64,000 nucleotides of DNA from Polytrichum commune (GCA_950295325.1 OX485804.1:9488001-9552000), one strand, 5' to 3'; counted from the stretch's first letter, positions 24,741 through 38,330 are shown. The notes: generated from the letters alone by a model not told the origin. Numbers and translations: made by a program.

Positions 24741-24899
24741 TTGCCAATTGATTGGGAAACAAATGCTACTTGGAAGGGGTTGTGAATATAAGATCAAACA
24801 ATGTGGTCGGTGAATGGTTTTGTGGTCGGGAGGCAATACGTTACTTGTGATTTGATGAGGATTTGATGCAGATTTGATGAGGATTTGATTTCACACATA

Positions 24900-25225
24900 T
24901 TGAGGGCCACTTCACACATGAGACTGAGAGCCCGTGACCATTACACTTCAAGCACTCTCATTGGTGGAAAAGGCGGAGCCAGTCCAAGTTCGCTTCCCAC
25001 TACGCTTGAGGGACCAACGGAGTATGTGAATGCAAGATGGATGTAAAGTCTACATGGATTCCTACATGGCATCCAATGGATTATGTTTCATGGTCACTTG
25101 GATTGTTTTCAAAAACTACCTCTTGGAGGTAGGCCTAACACAAAACTGGGACACCACGGCACTCCGAACGCTCACAACCACTGAATTATTCTATTTTTAT
25201 CTTGTGTGAGGACCTGCATTAATGG
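24900..25225 (+). mobile_element. PIF/Harbinger-like MITE, 3'-truncated copy
   Basis: It starts with TGA-GGGCCACTTCACACATGAGAC and matches the first ~320 bp of the full copies at 32774, 35063 and 49539. The right terminal repeat is missing, so this copy is truncated. Confidence 0.75.
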
Positions 25226-28200
25226 ATTTCCCGAAGACTTGGACTTCAGATAGTTGTTTCTCAAAACTAAACTAGTTCATCCATAACTAGCAATCGGTTT
25301 TGCATGTTCATTGTGTTAGATCAGCATTTGAATTCAAATCTAATCTTTACAATGTTGTGCATATTTTAGTTGTGTGTCCAATATTGATACAACTGAATCC
25401 TCTAAATGCAATTTTAGTCCAAGTTTACTTTGGTTTTGTTACGCCCTCCGTCCCAAAATGATTGTCCATGCTTCTAACTTCGGTGAGATCAAGGCCCACT
25501 GACCATTGATTGAGTAGTTGTAAGTATGACTCTTACTACTCCCAAATGTCATACCTGCTAATTGCCAACATGATTTCATTTGTCAACATAAGTTACTTCT
25601 TAAGTGAAAATTTATCTACCTTATGACATTCATAGCAGCACATTGGGATATGTTAGATGATACTCTTGCGTTTTAGTATGCATGGGGAAGATATTTTTGT
25701 GCGCTCTAATTGCACGTGTCATTTGTTTACATTTTAGTATGTAAGACAAATATATACTTGAGCATATTAATGGCAAGTGTCATTTGTGTACACTTTAGTC
25801 GACTTGTAGCCCCATTATGTAGCATGGGCATGCACCTCATAACATTATTGAACATACTCATGCCAAGATATTAGTAAGCATAACTGAGCGCCAAGTGTCA
25901 CGAACCTATTGGTGTCAATGTAAGCTAGCTTACGCCTCGAAATAGGTTAAGTGACACTATTATGCATGGGACACTTAAGTGCCATAAACGGTGTAGTGCT
26001 TTTGATGAGCTTGGTGTTGATCATCGTTGCCGATTCATTGGAAATTATTATGATCCAAGGTCTTTGCATAAATTATTGTTTTTGTGTACAAAGCCCATCA
26101 AGTGGCTTTCAGTGATGGAGAATCTAAGTTTGCATATTATGGGCATAATTGTTATACCTAATCATGATTAATAGAATATAAGGTGCAACACTTATGATAC
26201 TTAACCAACACTTGCAATCCACACATTCTTTTCAGTGAGTGCCATGCGTTGATTGAAACCTATGACAGTCAATGCTTCCAATCAACAAAGTATAATTAAC
26301 TTACATCTAAATTAGTGGTTGCCATTTCCAAAAACAAGTCGTCTTTTCACTAGCAATCGTAACTTTAATCAACATTAGGGTGTTATTACCCTAGTGTTGA
26401 GAATTTGAGAATAATTATTTTGGGTCACCTTTGCAAAATGAACAATATTTAATCTCAATATTGTTTTATTGGCTTTGTCTGTAGGATAGAGACTATGCAT
26501 CAACTTCTTCGTTTCAAGAGCAAATTTCCTAACCACTTTGTGTTCACACTTGGACGTTACTTGTTCTTGTTATTTTTGGTCCACTTTGTGTAATGTGGAT
26601 GTTAACTATAGTTATATATATATATATATATACAAGTGCTCCCTAAAATGCATTGAAAGAAATCTAGTTAACTATAGTTATTTCGGCAGTTCTTGATTAT
26701 TTATTTTTAAAATTTCGGGTGATAAATGAGTAGCTTCAATCCTTGACCCGTATTTGAGAAGAAGGTGCACAAAATCCAAGAAAGGTTTGGTATAGTGAAT
26801 AGCCATGGATTGGCATGAGCAAAGTAATCATCTACAATTGTGGTCTTTCATAATAAAGGACAGAGCCTCACGGTTCTACCGTTTTCTTGTTCTACATGGA
26901 AAAAAAAACAATCAAGTGGATTTTAATACGAAAAACGGTTTGCACTTTCATAATAAAAAAAAACCACCTTGCTACAAGCCTACATGTCATTTGCTTGACA
27001 TTTTACTGAATAATTGAGGCTAGATTCTCTCAATTCAAGTGTCAGGGCGCATGGTATGTAGCCTCTCTCTTTTAAAGAAAGAGCATCCATGTTATGTTGT
27101 ATTATGTCATGTTATTGGATGGGGGGAGAGGGAATTATTGCATACAAGTGTACCTCTCATTCATCCACCGTATAGCCTTTGATTAAGATGCAACCCAATT
27201 GTTTATCTTTTTAGCTCGATTGAAACCGGAATTACATGTAAATACCCTGATGAATTAGTCTAGTTCAACTCAATTGAGTTGCAATAGTCGGAAAGCTATA
27301 TGGGGGGTCAAGTTTTGTTTTGGATGGATGAAATGTACGTTTGTATGTGATAAGTTCCTCTTTCCACCAAATGCATACATGTGTCTATGTATTACCACCC
27401 TTGCATGTGTTGATGTTCTTTACAAGGTGTATGGTCCTATCGTGGGCACTTTCAGCTTCACATGCACTTTTGGCCATGGGATCATATTGAAATTTGTCTC
27501 ACATGGTTAGTAGTCGAGTGTGCAAAAGATTGTCATTCCAAGGGTAAGGACTAAATTTGAGATGTAAAACATAAATATAAGAGGTTAAAAAACAATATTA
27601 TTTAATATACCTCCTCAATTGTGTTAATTATTGAACACAAATCGATGTCTCTATTTTGAGCATATCATCAATGTTATCATGACACATGTCTTTTTGGTGT
27701 ATGTTACCATGTTACATGTATATTACATGATGAATGCTTTTGGCAATCTTTTAGGGTTTATGTAGCACTATACAAGGACTTGAAACATGGTTGGAGAAAA
27801 ATCATCTTAATCCATGTTCCCAAGTTAGAACCATGCACTAAACTAGTTACATGATGGAAGAGGTGACAACGTGCATTAAAATTTCCCAAAAAAGTAATCA
27901 TGGAAGAGATAACAACATGCACAAACATGTTACATGCCCCATGTCACTAGGTCTCTCATGAGCTCGAGGGCAAGTGGAATCATGGCCTTGGGAGCGCCTT
28001 GTGATAATCAATGCCCATAGTAGGGGTTGGACAATCGGGTCGCAAACCGGGCGGGTAGCTAGTGTGCAAGGGCCTAGAAAGTTAGGAGCTAGAACTATGT
28101 GGTGGGAGCAACGGTGACCAGTGGTGATTATTCACAAGGTCTCTAACATGTCCAGGGACATGTTCATAAAAAATTAAAAAAAATTAAAAAAAAATTATTT

Positions 28201-28263
28201 CCAGTGGACGGGTTCTTAGAAAATGAACCGGTTTTTGGACGTGTCAAATTAATTTTGGACAGG
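25226..28263. other. Intergenic DNA with old repeats, no gene seen
   Basis: It contains a half Stowaway terminus at 25442-25475 and fragments of the dispersed repeat at 25560-26000. A short copy of 'gagggaattattgcatacaa' is at 27128; the same phrase occurs near 3863, 9505 and 21748. Short open frames here show no domain. Confidence 0.45.
26611..26633. repeat. (AT)n microsatellite
   Basis: About eleven AT units following 'aactatagtt'. Confidence 0.9.
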
Positions 28264-30085
28264 TGTCAAGGCCACCTTCAACCCTCAGCCTTAGACGGTG
28301 TAACCCGCTGCTGACCGGTTTACACAGACACTACACCTATCCAAATTAGCATGTTGACAAATTTCTAAACTTGAAGGTGGTCTAATGAATAGCGTTTCTA
28401 ATATGATGTTTCTTCTTAATGAATCTCCAAGGAGAAAGTGCTCTAAGTTTTCAAGGTTATGGTCCCCTAAATCCTAATGTCGAGGTTAAGTGTACTTAGA
28501 GGAACTTCATTTTTGTATACAATATCTTTCATGGTTTGAACGATTAAAACCTTCCTTACTCTCTCAAAGTATTTCACGAATGTTCCCTTGAGAGAGTTTA
28601 TAGTTTTCAAGCATACTCTCTCACTAAAGGGATCTCATGAGAATTCTCTAGTTCCTCCAATGTTCCTTTGAGGATCCTTGCCTAAGCACTTATTACGAGG
28701 CAAGCATGCTTCCCCGCTAATTCAAAACTACCTAGCATGTGGAATATACTTGATATCATAAAATCCCTATTTATTCCATTATTCATAAGTGTGTATCATC
28801 CCAATCAAGAATCTCCAAAGGCTTGATCCATAATGATCTCCTCTTCTAAGGGTATTCCGAACCTTGGTTAAGGCCGGCATATATTCCGAAGTATTCTCCT
28901 TAGGCCCCAAATTCCTTGGGTGGGGAAAGGTTATGATAGGAGATTTGATGACGAGGCCGCAACTTAGCCTCCTTTAGATCAATTCCCCTTGCTTTCCTAC
29001 CACTTGATAGAACCCATCGATTAGATTTTACCCATCCTTTCGAGTAGGCTAATCTAAGTATCTCCAATCCGATAGTGTGGAAGGTAATTATAAGTGCCTT
29101 TACCTAGGTGTCAACTTTGGTCGGGGGCATCGTGCCCCTCTTTCCAATGAGCACTATCTAAGTGATTTGATGTCCTTCACTTAGCTCCTCTCACATTCTC
29201 TTACCTTTATAATTTTATGACATAATTAATCCGGGTTGCTACGTGATAACCTCGAGTTGGCCGTGAACGCAGTTGCTTCTCCTTTACATAACTTATATGA
29301 ATTCACCAAGCAATTATCAGAGTTCCCTTGTGTAGTGCTTTTGTAATGCCAATAAGCCGCATGTATGGCCTTTAATTGATTCCTTTCCCAAAGCTTGCTC
29401 GTCTCATGTTTCAAATACTCGCCTAGTCCTTCGTGATAACTTTGCACGTTGATTGCCGAATTATACCTTACCGCACCGAGGGTGCCAATTTTCTATCTAG
29501 TGCACTGAGGGTGCCAATTTCGAACCCTAAAGCTCTAATGCACTGAGGGTGCCGATTTGTCTTCAATTGCAATGCTCGGGAGCTTGGACACTCACGTATG
29601 ATCTTCAGGCAAAATGATGTGTATTATGGTCCTGAAGTTGGCCTCTTTATACAGTGTTTCACATCTAGGTATTTGTAGATTTTTGTAAATGTTAGCTTCA
29701 GTTAAAATTAGCAATGTATCTAAATATAGTGTGAATTTAGGGTCCTATTCTATTTTAATGGATCTACCTTAATTAAAATGTCTTTCCTAGCTACACATCC
29801 CTTGGTATCCTATTGGTTACTTATTCATTGGAAAATACATTCATCCCTTGAATTCGGCCACATGCCCTATAAATAAGGGCGGCCCGCCTCTTCCATTCTC
29901 GGCTCGGTCCCCCGTTTCCACTAGCCTCGGCCAGCAATCCGCGTTCTCATGGCCGCATGCTCGTTCCCCTTGGCGCAGGCTCGTTCCCTTGGCCGCATCC
30001 TCGGTTGCCTTCTTTCCCCTGTCTCCAGCTTGCTTCAACTTCTTGTGCTCAACCTTCTGTGGCCCCGATGGTTGTGAGCTCTACA
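28264..30085 (-). mobile_element. LTR-retrotransposon-like long terminal repeat (possible solo LTR)
   Basis: This segment is an inverted, diverged relative of 56336-58829. On the minus strand it begins TGTAG (30085-30081) and ends in CA (28264). It carries a TATA-like box (ctgtataaagaggcc, about 29657-29642), then repeats of GCACCC..GGTGC near 29560-29465. It ends in the shared block near 28264-28320 (accggtcagcagcgggttac). Flanks are acagg (28259-28263) and acggg (30086-30090), a 4-of-5 match as expected of a decayed 5-bp duplication. No gag or pol frame lies beside it. Confidence 0.55.
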
Positions 30086-30469
30086 ACGGGTTCTAAAAAT
30101 AACATTTTAAAAATAAAATTTTCCCCAAAAAAAAAAATACAAATATCAGTTACATTATGTCATATATGACATGTGAATATAAGCATAATGCAATCAAACC
30201 ACTAATACCCAATCAAAATATCAATCTTGAAGTGCTTGATTCACATGCATACATTAGTTCATCAACCGCAAAATTTGGAATGGGGTGTACTGGAAAGATG
30301 AGAATCGACAACAAAAGACAGATAACTGACGAATATTGAAGGCATAATTTGTCAAGATCCTATTGTTTCCAAGTGCAGCCAGTCACATGTCGACATCTTT
30401 CGGTTTTTTGTTTTTTGTTTTCTTATTTTTATTTTTTACCAACATTGTAAGAGACTTATTTATACCTCT

Positions 30470-30620
30470 TGTGGGACGGGTATTTTCATTTTCAAACCGG
30501 TTTTGGGACGGGTTGTTTTTTCTTTAACCTTTGCATGGACGGGTTGGTTTAGAAATTACCGGTTTTGGGACGGGATGTAGTTTTTATGCCTTTCAATTCA
30601 AGGTTTTTGGACGTGGACGG
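30470..30620. repeat. Short degenerate repeat with ACCGGTTTTGGGACGGG units
   Basis: Three to four spaced copies of 'accggttttgggacgggt' type occur here. A related piece lies at 28205-28245 beside the long terminal repeat. Nature unknown. Confidence 0.5.
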
Positions 30621-31818
30621 GCAAAAACTTTGTGAAAAATTAGCCCTGATGGTGACTAACCTAACTTATTTAGGGCTTCAACGTTGTAAGGGAGGTGGGC
30701 CAACAATCACATTGGCACGTGCAAGGAGACTAAGGACAAAGGGATTAACATGCCAAGGACAACCATGTCTTAAGGAAGATGGGCCTTAAATGGTCTCTCT
30801 TTCCAACTAGCCCACTTTTGCTAGGAATGTATAACTAGAACAACAAAGGCCAATTGGAAACACGTGATTGGAATGAGATGCTTAGCAAATCCAAATCGAG
30901 GTTGTAGCCACTTTCCTCTTGATTTATGGTGTTCACACGGAAAACCAATTCACCATCAAAGTGAATGTCCTTGTGTTCATTGAATGGTCACACAAGTCTT
31001 CCCAATCATGTTGACTACTGAGCCTTGAAAGGTTACCTCTTCTAATCTGAGCACGTAGTCCAATTTTTGTTTAACACGTGTCTTTGTTATATTTGTTCTT
31101 GGAGCAACACCCAAAAACATACCACTTGTATATAGGTGTTCAAATAAGAGAAAGAACCGAATCAAGCACATTTACATTGGCAATGTAGCGGCAATGTAAT
31201 CATTATTGTATATTCTTCATTATTATCATGTACTTAAGTTAATTTAAAATTTGGATTCTTCAAATTGGGAGGTGCCAACCATTTAAGCCCTTGGTCCCAC
31301 TAGGTGGTTGTGGTAGCGAACATTCAAAATAGTGTGGATTATCAACATATTAGTGTGGGGCAACCTAATTGCACATATCAATGTACTTCCCTTAGTAACT
31401 TAGTGACGTAACTAAACCGTGTCACTAGCAACCTCTTAGTCTCCCCACATGCCCCGTATCTCTATACATTGAGGTAGACGTGCTTGATTTCAACATAGCA
31501 ATAAATTGAACATCTATATTCGAGTAGCATGTGGATGGGTGTGGATTTGAAAATGTACATGAAAACACACATATGTCTCGAAGAGATTGAACTACATGCT
31601 CCAAATATATTAACCATTATAGGCTCACTAGCCAACGTAGTTGGGGGGACCTATATGACCAATTAATGAACACGAGAATCTTCGTTTTGATCATGATCAA
31701 GACATTAATTCAATCTATGAAACGTATGAAGCAAATGGCAATGGGCACGATTTGGATTAGCGAATCAACTTGCACGAATTATGCGTTTCATATCGTATGA
31801 GAAGCATAACCCTACATT

Positions 31819-31932
31819 GGGTGCCCATGCCCATGCCCATGGGTTTTGGGTGGGCATGGGTGTGATATTATTGTTCATGGGTGGGCATGGGTTCGATATT
31901 ATAATGGGTGGGCATGGGTGAGAGTCTTTGTA
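31819..31932. repeat. Minisatellite of GGGTGGGCATGGGT units
   Basis: Irregular repeats of 'gggtgggcatgggtg' and 'cccatgcccatg'. Related to the array at 32245-32415. Confidence 0.8.
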
Positions 31933-32244
31933 GGGCATGGGCTAAAGCAAAGCATATTGGAAGGGGTCATTGAATGAGCTCTCATTCAATGCTTTCGAGG
32001 GTAAGAGCACCGAATCACCTTCACCCAGTAAGGTGAGTCGCGCGTGGTGCGTTCGGTTTTGTGCATCCCTGCATCCAACTCCAAATCGGAGTCAAACTTC
32101 TCGGATGCAAGGAATACGCTAACCAAGAAGCGCTCTGGGCTAAAGCTAGCGATAGTGAACGACCTTTTATTTGTCCGATCCAACCAAGACTTGGTGTAGG
32201 CGGGTAATACACATTACACAATTTTTGAATACATGGACGCAATT

Positions 32245-32415
32245 TGAATACCATGGGTGGGACATGGGTGGGCACATGTCATGCTATGTGTGGGCATGGG
32301 TGAGCATGGGTACATACATATCATGCTATGTGTGGGCATGGGTGAGCATGGGTGCATACATATCATGCTATGGGTGGGCATAGGTCGCTGCTGATGGGCA
32401 TGGTCTGGGTATGGG
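32245..32415. repeat. Minisatellite of about 45 bp units
   Basis: About three copies of 'catgctatgtgtgggcatgg' followed by 'gtgagcatgggt', with degenerate flanks. It yields repetitive frames on both strands that are not genes. Confidence 0.85.
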
Positions 32416-32773
32416 TGCAATTTTAAAGGAAAATGTTGGGCTCTTATGAGAAGTGGGTGAATAATCAAATCGTCCAAATAACAAGCGTCCGCCTTACTAT
32501 CTTAGTCCCTGTGTCCTTAATCTCCTTGTGCCATGCCAACATACTACTTTGGGGTTCCTAGGGTCATGATTTCACTTGCCCTTGAGCTCATAAGGAGCCC
32601 TAGTGACACGGTTTACATGCCTCCTCGAACAATAAGAGGTGGCATCATGCATCCTTCGTGCATCTAGAGGTGGCCACTTGGCACTAAGAGAGGTGGAGAG
32701 TATCCCCCATTAAAGAGTGTGCACCAATCATGACAACATTATAGCCCCGACATTGTAGCTCTACAAACAATAA

Positions 32774-33272
32774 GGGCCACTTCACACACGAGACTGAGAG
32801 CCCGTGACCATTGCACTTCAAGCACTCTCGTTGGTGGAAAACGCGGAGCCGGTCCAAGTTTGCTTCACACTACGCTTGAGGGACCAACGGAGTATGTGAA
32901 TGCAAGATGGATGTCAAGTCTACATGGATTCTTACACGGCATTGAACGGATTAGTTTCATGGTCACTTGGACTATTTTCAAACACCATCTTTTGGATGTA
33001 GGCCTAACACAAAAATTAGGAGACCATGACACTCCGAATGTTCACAACCATTGGTTTATTTTATTTTATCATATGTGAGGACCCACGTGAATAGAGATTC
33101 GTTGAAATAGCATTTGGTTGAAGGCCCGGTCACATATGACTTCACACTACACTTGAGGGTCTGTGACCGCACTACATGATTTTGGAGGTGTCTTGGGACG
33201 GCCTTTGAACACTTTCCTTTGGGCTCTCACAATTTCATGGTCACGGCTCTTGGCTCGTGTGTGAAGTGGCCC
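32774..33272 (+). mobile_element. PIF/Harbinger-like MITE, full copy
   Basis: The 499-bp element has imperfect terminal inverted repeats of about 30 bp: GGGCCACTTCACACACGAGA at the left and ctcgtgtgtgaagtggccc at the right. The left flank is TAA and the right flank TCA, a decayed 3-bp duplication. Ends starting GGGCC with 3-bp T-A duplications are typical of PIF/Harbinger. No coding capacity. Confidence 0.8.
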
Positions 33273-33865
33273 TCAAGCTCAAAACATTCCCTAATTTGAT
33301 GACCTTTGTACCCAATCAAATGGGCGGATTTCTCATGACTTATGCCTTGTGCGGGGAATGTTTAGAAATGAAGGCCCTAAGCTTAGACCTACATACTTTA
33401 TAAGTACGTACCAGGCAACTTCATGGGCTATCCCGAACTTGCTTGCACTTCCTAACTTATTTTGACCATGTCGGGGATAAGGGTAACATTCAATATGATA
33501 CTTAGTGTCAATTGGTATTTTATTTCACTTTTTGGATGACACTTCTCATGAGCAAGCTTACAAATACTTTCATGGATGATGGATGAGTTCATCTATTGCC
33601 TAAAACCCTACCTCCTCTTGCCAACAACTTGTGATGAAATATTGTCATGGATGATTGAATTTGGATGCAAAACTACTTGGTGAGTGACAGTAATTGCAAC
33701 ACTGTAAATCTATAATCCACCCAAAAAAATTACAAGGAATGACAAATATTGTTGGGTTGACATTTAGTGTTGGTGACACTAAATATCGTGTTTAGTGTAG
33801 TTACAAATCAACCTGTTTTTTTCTTCCCATACCACCGGTTTGGAATCAAATCTTTTTTGGAAATG

Positions 33866-34000
33866 AACCGAACCATATTTTGGAGAAATTAGTATTTCAA
33901 GTAAATATACAATGAATGCTAAAGCATTTTAATGAATAAGCGTTTGATAATGGAGAAGCAAGGATGGCACCTGAGTTGGTTCAAATTTCTCCCCGTTCAT
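33866..34000. repeat. Copy of SRA-gene 3' flank repeat (10975-11130)
   Basis: Shared phrases in the same order and orientation: 'gaaccatatt', 'atttcaagtaaa', 'cattt[c/t]aatgaata', 'gattgataatg'/'gtttgataatg', 'gagttgg[c/t]tcaaattt'. It may be a dispersed repeat or the relic of a third SRA 3' end. Confidence 0.6.
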
Positions 34001-35062
34001 TGGTAATAACGTCACAATTTCCAGGTGGTTTGAATTCTTTGATGGTTGACTTTAATGTCAAAACCCATGATATATGGGAGGGAATCGTGACAACGAGGAG
34101 TGATATATAAACTAAGAACATTTGTTGCCTAGGGTTTTGAGATATAAGAGAAGGTGTGACATTAAGGAGGTTGATATTACAAATTCTACAATGTATTTGA
34201 ATTATGGTTGAACACGTCTTACATGGGGTTTTGCTTATCTTAAATATGCAACTTTGCTTAGGTTGTTGATCTGAGCAATAGGAGTATTTCCGAGTATCTT
34301 GGGCACTTCGATTAAGGGTTAGCAATGTTTTATAGATGAAAATTGTGTGTGTTTGTGATAGGCATAGGCTTAAAATTTGGGGTTGAAACAACATCCTTGT
34401 AAACTATAGTCTAGCTCTTATGGTTAATTCTTAGGGCCGTTTCACACACGTGACCAAGGCCAATGAAGAAAAGAAAGAAAGAAAAGGATTTCTTGTGGTT
34501 ATGGTCAATGGGCCGAAGCCATGATCAATAAATCATGTTTAAAATCCTTGGTCATGGGACAAAAGGTAAAGAACACAATGATTTGAATGAAAATCAACAT
34601 ATAATGTAATTCAAACTAAGTATCATAAAACTTGCATGATTTCATTGACAACATAAAGTCGTAGATTGTTTATGTCCTTTGTGACAAACTCCAAAGTACA
34701 TGTATTCGTTCATGGGATGGGTTGGCATGGGTAACAAGCAGTGATTCTAATACAATGTCGCTTAAAGAAGTTATTGTAATATATTTCAATTCATAAATGA
34801 AAGAACTTGCCGGTTGGCTCCTTGCAAATTTTGGAACTCTCAAGTTGTAGTTGTTTGAACTTTTTCTAGTGAACTATAGTTGTTTTTGAATCTTATCTTA
34901 AAGTTTTCTAGTTAAGTATAGTTGTTCTTCAAACCGGTTTGGAAATTTCCTAGTTAACTATAGTTGTTCCTAAAATGTCTTGAAAGAAATCTAGTTAACT
35001 ATAGTTATTTTGGCAGTTGTCCAAGGTTTCCAATCTTCTTGTTGGTGGAAGTACAGTGCTAA

Positions 35063-35561
35063 GGGCCACTTCACACATGAGACTGAGTGCCCGTGACCAA
35101 TACACTTCAAGCACTCTCATTGGTGGAAAAGGCGGAGCCGGTCCAAGTTTGCTTCACACTATGCTTGAGGGACCAACGGAGTATGTGAATGCAAGATGGA
35201 TGTAAAAGTCTACATGTATTCCTACATGGCATCGAATGGATCATGTTTCATGGTCACTTGGACTATTTCTAAAAACCGCCTCTTGGAGGTAAGCCTAACA
35301 CAAAACCAGGAGACCATGGCACTCCGAACGCTCACAACCGTTGGTTTCTTTTATTTTATCACGTGTGAGGACCCACATGAATAAGAATAATTGAAATAGC
35401 ATTTGGTTGAGGGCTTGATCACATATGACTTCACACTACACTTGAGGATCCGTGACCACACTACATGATTTTGGAGGTGTCTTGATTGGCCTTTGGATAC
35501 TTTCTTTCAGGCTCTCACAATTTCATGGTCATGGCTCTTGGCTCGTGTGCGAAGGTGGCCC
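35063..35561 (+). mobile_element. PIF/Harbinger-like MITE, full copy with TAA duplication
   Basis: 499 bp, the same family as 32774-33272. Both flanks are TAA (35060-35062 and 35562-35564), which gives the clearest target duplication of the family here. Confidence 0.85.
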
Positions 35562-35727
35562 TAAGTTGTTGATGGTTCAACAAAGGTATACATACAATAT
35601 AATTCATTATGTTTTCAAAGTGGCACTATGTTGTGATTTTGCATCATGTTTTGGATAGATTACATTGTTTACGGTCCTCAAGTCTTAAAGGCATTCCGTG
35701 CAATTGGATCTTCATGCACGGGTAGAT

Positions 35728-36116
35728 CACTCCATTGTCAAGTTGAACACCACGTGCGACCAAAAAAAATCTTCTTTTGGTAAGTTGCACCACCAAAATG
35801 GGTCAAAATTTTATCAATTTTTTTTCATGAGTAGATATACACAGTACCTATGACATAGTCAAAAGTGGTAACTAAATTTGATGATTTGTTTTTTTCATAA
35901 AACATACCATTTCTAACTAGAATGACACAAAATTGAACTAAAACAATTACTAAAAAAAATAAAGATGACTAAAAATTTCAAAAATATATACAAAAGATAC
36001 TATCAATGGTTATGTATATGTAGAAAAAATATCATAAATTTTAAAATTATATATGGCATGTAATATAGGGGTAGCAAACTTTGTCCGCACGTGGTGTCAA
36101 CTTGACAATGAAGTGA
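35728..36116. mobile_element. Inverted-repeat MITE of about 0.4 kb
   Basis: The left end 'tcactccattgtcaagttga' plus 'acaccacgtgcg' is inverted at the right end ('cgcacgtggtgtcaacttga' plus 'caatgaagtga'). The interior is AT-rich without coding signal. Confidence 0.65.
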
Positions 36117-37839
36117 CCTCCCCGTGTCTTCATGATATAAATTAACTTTCTTGTTGACATATGCTATGATATGGGTGATGTTTGTTATGATTTGGGTGAC
36201 GAGCAATACTAGTGACTTTAATATCATTTAGTATAGGGAGCATAGATTTCCTTCAAAATTTCTAACTATCTCAACACTAATGTTATTTATATAATGCCCA
36301 TGTGTCCTTATGCAAATCTCTAGGTCATGAGCACATCTTGGAAACTTACCCATATTGGTGATAACTTCTCCTTGTCAATGGCGAGTTAAGTATCGGTACG
36401 ATGCTTGGTGGAGGGCACTTCCATTTCTTGTTGCAATCTAGGGTTCAAGTATAAATCATGTATATGGTATTTTTCCAGCATGTAAACTTTAGAGTTTTTG
36501 TGTACATGGTAGCTTAGGTTACAATGCCAAGGTGCAAGATGGGTTCTGTTAACTACGGGGTATGAATTCGTATATCTGGATTTTCCCAACCGCCAGGAAG
36601 TTAGTGGTTGGATTCTTTAATGTTATCTTAGTGGGCACAACTTGAGATATTCATTTTGCTTGAAAGAGAGGCCTTGAATTTTGACATTTCATAATACATC
36701 TTTGAGTTGACTTGGAACCCTAGAACTTTTAAATGGTGATTTTACCCATATTTTTTTTAATATTTTTTTATCTGAGTTCATATAGAACAATAGCATGAAA
36801 CATCATATTTCAATATTACTTTGTAAATGATTCTTCAAAGTGAACATGTACGGAATAATTTTCATTACCCCCTTCCCTCCTCCAAAGAAAAGGTACATGT
36901 CGATATTCAAATAAAACTTATGAGTGGTCTCAATATCCAAATTTGAATTTATACACATATGATGATACGCATCATAACTTCTAAATAAATATAGATCGAT
37001 TTTTTTTTCCCTGCTACCTATCATACATCATTGTCAATGGTTGGGTGGAGTATCTCCGAACCCTTACTTTGATTATCTAACTAGAAACATGATTTTGACA
37101 TAATCACCTTCATTTTATGTTGAAACAACTCATTTGGGTTCTTTTGCTGACAAATCTAGGGGACCACCAAATAATATATGTTTATAGGCTTGGAGCATTC
37201 CATGTCAACTTCTCAACCATTTTGGGACATGAACGCCTTGATTTTTGGTGACCTTATGTTAACCAAAGTGGATCGGGAGTGGAATAGCCACTCATTTCTT
37301 ACCCAATGAAAGAATTTAGAAAGTAGTGGTCATGGTGGTCACAAAGGTACAAAAACTAAAATTGGTTAATGACCACTACTAGCGCACTAGACTAGGGGTA
37401 CAATGATTATTATATGGACCCAAATTGACTAATTGTAAATGTGGTGGCCTAGAAAGGATGTAGTGGTAGGTGGGATGTAATGATTCGCCGGACAGTTGTC
37501 GTTTCACACCAGCTGCGATCAACTTTGAGTGCCATTGAGTTAATCATTTTGTGTGCATTCATATGCAAAATAAGACAATTTAATTCTAAAAATAGGAATA
37601 TTCTACTTTACAAGCAGGGGGTTTGACTCACTTGCCTCTTTGAGAAAATGTAACTAATTATTTGCATGGAATAAAATTATGAAAGAACTTACATTCCTCA
37701 TAATTTCGTCTACTTCATCTCTGAAAAACATTGTACAAATTTCAAGCCACTTTATTTGGCTGAATCACCTTATTTTCACCATTTTCAACTCATTTTCACC
37801 GGTTATTTCCACCTAAGTGTAAAAAAACCCTTCGACTCA
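36117..37839. other. Intergenic DNA, nothing recognised
   Basis: AT-rich sequence, no supported exon, RNA gene or repeat border. Confidence 0.45.
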
Positions 37840-38327
37840 GGGCCACTTCGCACACGAGCCAAGAGCCATGACCATGAAATTGTGAGAGCCCAAAGAAAGT
37901 GTTCAAAGGCCATCCCATGACACCTCCAAAATCATGTAACATGGTCACGGACCCTCAAGTGTTGTGTGAAGTCATATGCGACCGGACCCTCAACCAAATG
38001 CTATTTCAATGAATTTCTATTCACGCGGGTCCTCACACATGATAAAATAGAATAAACCAACGGTTGTGAACATTTGGAGTGCCATGGTCCCCTGGTTTCG
38101 TGTCAGGCCTACCTCCAAGAGGCGGTTTTTAAAAATAGTCTAAGTGACCATGAAACACGATCCATTCGATGCCATGTAGGAATCCATGTAGACTTTACAT
38201 CCATCTTTTTCATTCACTTACTCCGTTCGTCCCTCAAGCGAACTTGGACCGGCTCCACCTTTTCCACCAATGAGAGTGCTTGATGTGTTATGGTCGGGGA
38301 CCCTCAATCTTGTATGTGAAGTGACCC
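37840..38327 (-). mobile_element. PIF/Harbinger-like MITE, inverted copy with TCA duplication
   Basis: Same family as 32774-33272 in the opposite orientation, 488 bp. Flanks are TCA on both sides (37837-37839 and 38328-38330). Confidence 0.85.
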
Positions 38328-38330
38328 TCA

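Noticed and set aside
33981-34394. 137-codon minus-strand frame with a true ATG
   Set aside because: Composition is low in charged residues and irregular; part of it is repeat DNA; no domain recognised and no splice partners.
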